A stretch of 10,829 bases of DNA, from contig CAYXPB010000177.1 of NCBI GenBank assembly GCA_964466645.1, forward strand, positions 1 to 10,829, written 5' to 3'. Position 1 is the stretch's first letter. Each line of letters opens with the position of its first letter. Under the pieces are notes generated by a model. It was not told the origin of the DNA. It ran no database searches and worked only from the letters and a program-made list of their open reading frames with translations. Source of the DNA: Acetivibrio sp964466645 (GTDB lineage Bacteria; Bacillota; Clostridia; Acetivibrionales; Acetivibrionaceae). Both the position numbers and the translations under genes were made by a program. Shown here piece after piece: positions 5,681 through 10,829 of the stretch.

Positions 5681-8600
5681 TTATATTTCCTCACAAAGCA
5701 TGGCATAAAAACTTTCAACTTTTTCAATATTGTTCCTTCGTGCCATAAGCTGTATTTTAAAGGCCAAACCCTTTACTTTGTCATTTTCCTTTTGTATAGC
5801 AATATCTTTGATCAAAGATGCTACTTTTTCAATTAACGCCATATTTTTAGTTTCAATCGCCTTATGCAAATTGCCCATATACTTATCATAATTTTTTTCA
5901 CTTCCCTCTTCTAAACCTTCTTCCATACTTTCATCAGCTTCTTGATAAGTATTAATTTTACCAACATCAAATTCATCTAACTTCTGCCCAAAATTTTTTA
6001 TATAATAATCTTCGTTTAGGTTTTCTTCACCCTCATTATTTTTAGTTGAAAGCAATACTGTAAATATAAAAACGCTCCCTTTGTTCTTTTCGCTTTCAAC
6101 AGAAATTTCTCCACTCATCATTTCAACAAGTTGCTTAGTAATAGCAAGTCCTAATCCTGTACCACCATATTTTCTTGTTATAGAACCATCCACCTGGCTA
6201 AAACTCTTAAACAGTCTTTTCTGTTCATCCTTGCCAATACCTATTCCGGTATCTGATACAGCAAACTTTATCAAAACTTTATCCTCAAACTGCTGGACAA
6301 CACTTGAAGAAATCTTTACCTCTCCAAAATCAGTAAATTTAACAGCATTAGATATAAGATTGTTCAACACTTGGCGAAGTCTTGTCGGATCGCCTGTAAC
6401 AAACCTCGGTATATCGTCCCCTATTTGGTATTTATACTTAAGGCCTTTCTCCCTGACCTTAAACAGATGGGTCTTAAAAGTTTCGTCTAACAGCTTGTAA
6501 AAATCAAATTGTATTGTATCTATGGTCATTTTTCCAGCTTCGATTTTAGAATAATCCAAAATGTCATTTATAACACTCAATAGTAAGTCTGCGCATGAAT
6601 TGACAATACTTAAATTTTCTCTTTGATCTTCCGAAAGTTCTGATTTAAGGGTTAAATTAGTCATTCCTATTATGCCGTTTAAAGGAGTTCTTATCTCATG
6701 ACTCATATTTGCCAAAAACTCGCTTTTTGATCTACTTACAGCTTCTGCAGTTTCCTTTGCCATTCTAAGATTTTCAGTAACCTGCCTTTTTTCAGTTATA
6801 TCGGTACAGACACCTATAAATCCTGCAAATTCGTCTTCTAGGCTTGAAAATGGTCTTCCTTCGTTAACTATCCATCTAAATTCACCATCTGATCTTTTTA
6901 AGCGAAACTCAGTTTCATAAGCTCTTTGTTCTAAAATCGCTTTGCTGTAAATATATTCAAAGTGCTCAACATCTTCAGGATGCATATTCTCAATCCATCC
7001 TCCATTTAATTCCTCATCCATTTTTCTACCGGTAAACCTAAGCCAAGTCTTGTTAAAATAGTTGATCATGCCATCCTTTCCAGATCTCCAAATCGACGCT
7101 GGAAATTCTTCAAACAAAGTAATATAAAAACTTCTAGACCAACTCAAAGCCTCTTCTATCTTCTTTTTTGATGTAATATCTTCTACTACTAAAAGTGCAC
7201 ATTCTTCGTCATCTATTATCACCGGAACTGCATTCAGGGATACCCATATAATCTCATTCCTATCTTCAACCCTTAACGGATAGCTAAATTCATAGCGCTG
7301 AATTTCACTCTTGTTAACAATAATATTATTTATACCCTTTTGAAATTTGCAATTACGGCATTCTACACTCATACCACATCCCATATCGCATACATTTCCA
7401 CAAGCCTCTGTACTAGAAAAAAAATTCTCGCAGCAAATTGCCTCTCCAATTCTTTTTCCATAAACATCCTCAATTTCTTTATGCAATATATTAGCAAATG
7501 AGACATTTGCCTTTTTAATATATCTATGCCTGTCCACAATAAACATACCTACAGGTGCATTATCGAATATAGTTTGAAGTTTTTTTTGCTCATTAGCAAG
7601 CTTATCCTCATATTTCTTTCTTTCAGTTATATCCTCTGAAATGCCCAGCCAGTTCGTAATAATTCCTTCTGTGTTTCTTATTGCACAAACAGCTGCTAAT
7701 TGCAAGGTGATTTCCCCATTCTTCTTTATTAAATTGAATTCTCCATGCCATTCTTTGTTTTCTGTTAAATCTACTAAATCAATAGTCTCTTTCGTGTTTT
7801 TAAAACCCGTAAAACCTTTTTCTTTTACCTCATCTATAGTACAGCCGGTTACTTCTAAAAATTTCGGATTTGCATATTCTACATTTCCATCAGCATCTGC
7901 TACCAATACTAAACTAGGACTTTGCTCTACAACCATCGAAAGTTTCCGAAGCTCATCCTCACTTTGTTTGATTCTTGTAATATCTCTAAAAACTACAACT
8001 ACTCCAATTATATTATCTTCACTATCCTTAATGGGAGCAGAACTTGCAGACACATACATTTCTTTGCCTTCCTTTGAAAGTAAAACAGTGTTTTCTTTAA
8101 GACCTAAAGAGCATCCCTCTGCTATTACTCTTTCAAAAGGACTCTGAGCACGCTTTCGTGTAACTTTATCATATATATTAAAAACTACATCCAATGACTT
8201 CCCAATAGCTTCTGTGCTATTCCACTGTGTTATATCAATTGCAGTCTTATTTAGCATTATTATATTTCCATGTTGATCTGTAGTAATAACTCCGTCACCT
8301 ATACTTTCAATAGTTATTGCTAATCGTTCCATTTCTTTTACTACTTGCTGTTTAAAACAATACTGTCCTCTTTTCTTCTCGATAGAAGATAGTTCTTTAT
8401 ATACAACCAATCCTAAATAGTCTAGATCCTCTTTAAAACAATAATTGTCAATACCTGACTTTAAAATATTAAAAACATTGTAATAGTTACTTTTATCCAA
8501 AATAGCAACAACCGGAATATTTCCAACAAATTCTTTAACAGTTGAAAGAATCTCCTGATATGAAACATCAGAACCCACATCAAATAAAACCATATCATAC

Positions 8601-8743
8601 TCATTAAGCTTGATGGATGTTTTAAAATCAAAAATATCATTCACACCTTTTATTGAAAACTCAAAATCGGTTTGTTTTAATACTTTATCAACTTTATCTG
8701 CTAGTTCCACACCCATTCCAACTAATAAAAGGTTTTTACCCAA
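5681..8743 (-). CDS. Soluble multi-PAS sensor histidine kinase with degenerate receiver and Hpt-like ends
   Basis: This is a 1020-aa kinase with no membrane segment, hence a cytoplasmic sensor. Residues 1 to about 125 resemble a receiver: Asp55 (VLFDV) and Lys104 (CFKED) are kept, but the acidic pair is replaced by VGM (8-10). Four PAS domains follow at about 136-258, 265-375, 386-527 and 536-652, each ending in a D-I-T motif. PAS3 holds Cys437, 438, 448, 452, 456, 462 and 465. HisKA carries His682 (SHEIRTP). The ATPase domain has NNLISNAVKFTD (794-805), DTGIGIG (831-837), FKSFSQVD (845-852) and GGTGLGLAI (860-868), all intact. An acidic linker (901-950) leads to an Hpt-like helical tail (955-1020) with Ser976 where the phospho-His is expected. 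The TTG start is supported by GGGGTGA four to five bases away, and the receiver-like fold begins immediately after it. It sits between cheB and a free receiver gene, implying a link to chemotaxis; its ligand is unknown. Confidence 0.93.
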   Translation of the reverse strand: MGKNLLLVGMGVELADKVDKVLKQTDFEFSIKGVNDIFDFKTSIKLNEYDMVLFDVGSDVSYQEILSTVKEFVGNIPVVAILDKSNYYNVFNILKSGIDNYCFKEDLDYLGLVVYKELSSIEKKRGQYCFKQQVVKEMERLAITIESIGDGVITTDQHGNIIMLNKTAIDITQWNSTEAIGKSLDVVFNIYDKVTRKRAQSPFERVIAEGCSLGLKENTVLLSKEGKEMYVSASSAPIKDSEDNIIGVVVVFRDITRIKQSEDELRKLSMVVEQSPSLVLVADADGNVEYANPKFLEVTGCTIDEVKEKGFTGFKNTKETIDLVDLTENKEWHGEFNLIKKNGEITLQLAAVCAIRNTEGIITNWLGISEDITERKKYEDKLANEQKKLQTIFDNAPVGMFIVDRHRYIKKANVSFANILHKEIEDVYGKRIGEAICCENFFSSTEACGNVCDMGCGMSVECRNCKFQKGINNIIVNKSEIQRYEFSYPLRVEDRNEIIWVSLNAVPVIIDDEECALLVVEDITSKKKIEEALSWSRSFYITLFEEFPASIWRSGKDGMINYFNKTWLRFTGRKMDEELNGGWIENMHPEDVEHFEYIYSKAILEQRAYETEFRLKRSDGEFRWIVNEGRPFSSLEDEFAGFIGVCTDITEKRQVTENLRMAKETAEAVSRSKSEFLANMSHEIRTPLNGIIGMTNLTLKSELSEDQRENLSIVNSCADLLLSVINDILDYSKIEAGKMTIDTIQFDFYKLLDETFKTHLFKVREKGLKYKYQIGDDIPRFVTGDPTRLRQVLNNLISNAVKFTDFGEVKISSSVVQQFEDKVLIKFAVSDTGIGIGKDEQKRLFKSFSQVDGSITRKYGGTGLGLAITKQLVEMMSGEISVESEKNKGSVFIFTVLLSTKNNEGEENLNEDYYIKNFGQKLDEFDVGKINTYQEADESMEEGLEEGSEKNYDKYMGNLHKAIETKNMALIEKVASLIKDIAIQKENDKVKGLAFKIQLMARRNNIEKVESFYAMLCEEI

Positions 8744-8747
8744 AGTG

Positions 8748-8754
8748 TCACCCC
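8748..8754 (-). promoter_or_regulatory. Ribosome site for the TTG-started kinase gene
   Basis: Minus-strand GGGGTGA at 8754-8748 pairs with the 16S tail through GGTGA and ends four bases before the TTG at 8743. The nearest upstream ATG (8756) reads ATG GGG TGA and stops at once, so TTG is the only reasonable start. Confidence 0.55.
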
Positions 8755-8837
8755 ATCTTAACTTATTTAAGGTGATTCAAAAAAACCAACTGGTCAATCG
8801 TCATTTCAAAAATCCGATTTACATTTTTTGAAGTGGT

Positions 8838-9878
8838 CTAAAGCATTGAAAATACAGTTTGCGAAACAGAATCTAACGAAACTTGTCTCTCGACTGCACC
8901 TATATCGTAAGCTACTTTTGGCATTCCATATACAACACAAGACTGTTCATCTTGTCCTATAGTGCGTGCACCACTTCGCCTCATAGACAACAAACCTTTT
9001 GCGCCATCTCCGCCCATACCTGTAAGTATTATACCTATGGCGTTTCGTCCTGCTGCCTTTGCAACAGACTCAAACAAAACATCTACCGAAGGGCAATGTC
9101 CATTTACCTTTTCACCTTTATAGCATTCAACAATGTAAATGCTACCAACCTTTTTAATTCTCATCTGAAAATCTCCAGGAGCTACGAGTACCCTTCCTGG
9201 TAAAACTCTATCTCCGTTTTCAGCTTCTTTCACTTCCATTAAGCATGAATTATTCAATCTTTCAGAATACATTCTTGTAAAAACCGGTGGCATATGCTGT
9301 ACAACAACTGTTCCCGGAATATCTCTCGGCATGGTTTTTAATACACTGTAGATTGCTTCAGTTCCGCCTGTTGATGCACCTATAGCAAGTATCTTGGCTG
9401 TTTCATGTCTTTCATTGATCATGATTTCCCTATTAGTCTTTGCCCCAGTCTTCCACTTTCCGACTTTTGCAGTGGAAGCGATTTTAACCTTAATTATAAG
9501 CTCATTTATAAATGACTGCATACCCACTTGACTTCTCATGTTCGGTTTTGTAACAAAATCTACGGCTCCTGCATTTAAAGCATCAAAAACGTTGTCACTT
9601 ACAGCACTTACAACTACAACAGGAATCGGATATTGAGGCATTAACCGCTTCAAAAACTCAATTCCATTCATCTTAGGCATCTCAACATCTAGCGTCATAA
9701 CATCAGGTTCAAATTCTAAAATTTTATCCCTTGCGCTATATGGGTCGAATGCTGTAGCAACAACTTCAATTGCAGAATCCTGAGCAATTCCCTTAGCAAG
9801 AGTTTCTCTAAAAAGAAGGGAATCGTCAACTATCAAGACCCTAATCTTTCTCCTGAAACTTGTTCTGTTATGTTCCAT
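8838..9878 (-). CDS. cheB: CheB, receptor methylesterase/glutamine deamidase
   Basis: This 346-aa protein removes methyl groups from, and deamidates, chemoreceptor adaptation sites when its receiver is phosphorylated by CheA. The receiver (about 11-130) has Asp18 and Asp19 (IVDDS), phosphorylation site Asp64 (TLDVEMPKMNG), Ser91 and Lys111 (TKP). A basic linker of about 30 residues follows. The methylesterase domain (about 160-346) has the catalytic triad Ser169 (GASTGG), His195 (QHMPP) and Asp291 (GMGGDGAKG). Length and motifs are fully typical. The ATG is five bases after the cheR stop, and its ribosome site AAAGGAA lies inside the last cheR codons, so the two are translationally coupled. 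The 94 bases from the cheB stop to the kinase start hold no convincing terminator. Confidence 0.97.
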   Translation of the reverse strand: MEHNRTSFRRKIRVLIVDDSLLFRETLAKGIAQDSAIEVVATAFDPYSARDKILEFEPDVMTLDVEMPKMNGIEFLKRLMPQYPIPVVVVSAVSDNVFDALNAGAVDFVTKPNMRSQVGMQSFINELIIKVKIASTAKVGKWKTGAKTNREIMINERHETAKILAIGASTGGTEAIYSVLKTMPRDIPGTVVVQHMPPVFTRMYSERLNNSCLMEVKEAENGDRVLPGRVLVAPGDFQMRIKKVGSIYIVECYKGEKVNGHCPSVDVLFESVAKAAGRNAIGIILTGMGGDGAKGLLSMRRSGARTIGQDEQSCVVYGMPKVAYDIGAVERQVSLDSVSQTVFSML

Positions 9879-9883
9879 GTCAA

Positions 9884-10714
9884 CTATTCCTTTCTATATA
9901 CTGCTGGCAATATGTATTTGTATTTTGTCTCTTCCCTATTTAAAGATTCTGAATGCCCAATAAAGAGATATCCACCCTGCTCAGTATGCTCATAAAACCT
10001 ATTTACTAAGTCTCTTTTTGTATCTGTATCAAAATAGATCATTACATTTCTGCAAAAAATAATGTGAAATTTTTTCTTGAAAGGTAAGGTTGTATTCATA
10101 AGATTAAACATTCTGAATAGTACTTCATTTTTAATATTATCTACAACTACAGTGTTTTCATTGTCAAACCTTTTAAAATATATATTCCTCCATAACTTAG
10201 GAACGCTCTCTACACTTTCATTGGAATAAATACCGGTCTTTGCTTCATTAAGCACTTTTGTAGATATATCGGTTGCCAATATTTTTGTATCCCAAAGCAC
10301 TTTTTCCTTACCAAAATAATCTGCAATAATCATAGCAAGAGTATAGGGTTCTTCTCCTGATGAACACCCAGCACTCCAAACTCTCAGATCTTTAGTGTTT
10401 TTCAGTTGATTATGCCAATATGGAAGCGCATTAGTTTTGAAGTATTGAAAATGCTCTTGTTCCCTCATAAAATACGTATGATTGGTAGTGATCTTACTAA
10501 TGAGTGTTCTTACAGCTTCACCACTTTTGTCTTGCATCACATAATCAATGTACTGTGAAAAGCTGCCAAAAGCCTTTTCGATCAATATATTTTGAAGCCG
10601 ACCAACAACTAAAGCCTTTTTTTTCTCGCTTAAGTTTATCCCATAATTCGCTTTTATATAATCTGAAAGTTTGTGAAACTCTTTATCTGTAATAGTCAGC
10701 ATAGTATCCACCAT
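9884..10714 (-). CDS. cheR: CheR, chemoreceptor glutamate methyltransferase
   Basis: This 276-aa protein transfers methyl groups from S-adenosylmethionine to receptor glutamates, opposing CheB. The N-terminal helical domain covers about residues 6-75. The TTNHTYFMRE segment (76-85) contributes to cofactor binding. Motif I is WSAGCSSGEEPYTLA (113-127), Asp149 in ATDIS is the ribose-binding acid position, and FCRNVMIYF (220-228) is the family's core motif. No TPR or other extension is present, so it is the short stand-alone type. The ATG at 10714 has AAAGG five bases upstream, overlapping the cheW stop. An alternative ATG at 10702 (MLTITDKEF) has GGTGG at good spacing and gives a more usual CheR start; the choice changes four residues only. 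Confidence 0.96.
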   Translation of the reverse strand: MVDTMLTITDKEFHKLSDYIKANYGINLSEKKKALVVGRLQNILIEKAFGSFSQYIDYVMQDKSGEAVRTLISKITTNHTYFMREQEHFQYFKTNALPYWHNQLKNTKDLRVWSAGCSSGEEPYTLAMIIADYFGKEKVLWDTKILATDISTKVLNEAKTGIYSNESVESVPKLWRNIYFKRFDNENTVVVDNIKNEVLFRMFNLMNTTLPFKKKFHIIFCRNVMIYFDTDTKRDLVNRFYEHTEQGGYLFIGHSESLNREETKYKYILPAVYRKE

Positions 10715-10722
10715 ATCTACCT

Positions 10723-10829
10723 TTATTGAGAAATTTTAACCAAACTATCACAATCTTCATCACTTAGTAGCTTGCTACAATCCAACAAAAGTTTTACTTC
10801 ATCGCCCACTTTTCCTATCCCTTTGATAT
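10723..10829 (-). CDS. cheW: CheW, chemotaxis coupling protein (C-terminal end only)
   Basis: An open frame enters from the right edge and ends with TAA at 10725-10723, giving 35 complete codons. The translation begins IKGIGKVGDEVKLLLDCSKLL and ends DSLVKISQ. The pattern of a glycine-rich I-x-G-I-G-x-V-G-D turn followed by the strand V-x-L-L-L-D and x-K-L-L is the characteristic end of the CheW domain, which links receptors to CheA. Eight bases separate its stop from cheR, and the cheR ribosome site abuts the stop, so it is the upstream gene of the same operon. A CheA C-terminus also ends in a CheW-like domain and is a less likely alternative, since the small tail after the domain suits CheW. 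Confidence 0.75.
   Translation of the reverse strand, partial: IKGIGKVGDEVKLLLDCSKLLSDEDCDSLVKISQ

Noticed and set aside
7641..8147. 168-codon plus-strand open frame inside the kinase gene.
   Set aside because: Its serine-rich, low-information composition is typical of a complementary-strand shadow, and the kinase frame contains clear PAS domains there.
8744..8837. Possible small gene in the cheB-kinase gap, a short minus-strand frame beginning MTIDQLVFLNHLK, also in frame with cheB after its TAG stop.
   Set aside because: Only 13 codons from ATG and about 24 after the cheB stop, with no ribosome site or known family; stop-codon readthrough has no support.

Overview
The window is AT-rich and uses strong Shine-Dalgarno sequences (AGGTGAT/GGAGG types) with mixed ATG, GTG and TTG starts. 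It carries a CheW-CheR-CheB cassette, an intracellular CBM34-type GH13 enzyme and a 'methionine gamma-lyase family' PLP protein. Together these suggest a Gram-positive Clostridia genome, possibly a cellulolytic clostridium of the Ruminiclostridium/Clostridium cluster III type. The genus is an inference from protein flavour and base composition, not a database match. I saw no rRNA, tRNA, CRISPR array or insertion sequence. No gene-free stretch exceeds about 145 bases.

Layout, left to right. (1) Bases 1-132, minus strand: the first 44 codons of a membrane-anchored protein, possibly HlyD-like. (2) 159-1454, minus: a PLP-dependent methionine gamma-lyase/aluminium-resistance family protein, directly upstream of (1) and probably cotranscribed with it. 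(3) 1588-3309, minus: a cytoplasmic neopullulanase/cyclomaltodextrinase-type GH13 glycosidase. (4) 3450-4463, plus: an RluA-family pseudouridine synthase, divergent from (3), with a 140-bp promoter region between them. (5) 4606-5190, plus: a MerR-type HTH protein with a coiled coil and a basic C-terminal helix, preceded by repeated half-sites that look like an operator. (6) A strong hairpin at 5200-5224 separates this convergent pair from the next operon. (7) 5256-10829, minus: a signalling operon read right to left as cheW (3' end only), cheR, cheB, a 1020-aa multi-PAS soluble histidine kinase and a stand-alone CheY-like receiver protein.

How the genes work together. CheW, CheR and CheB are the coupling and adaptation arm of a chemosensory array: CheR methylates and CheB demethylates receptor glutamates. 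The cheW-cheR and cheR-cheB spacings are 8 and 5 nt, with ribosome sites overlapping the preceding gene ends, so these genes are almost certainly translated from one message. The kinase and receiver follow on the same strand after gaps of 94 and 26 nt and are probably part of the same unit. No CheA, receptor, CheC or CheD is visible here; they may lie to the right of the window.

The most unusual object is the kinase. It has an N-terminal receiver-like domain without the acidic pair, a PAS domain with seven cysteines in 29 residues, a normal HisKA/HATPase core, and a C-terminal tail that reads like an Hpt domain whose phosphorylatable histidine has been replaced. The downstream free-standing receiver may supply what the fused protein lacks. 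This looks like a taken-apart hybrid phosphorelay attached to a chemotaxis operon; that interpretation is inference.
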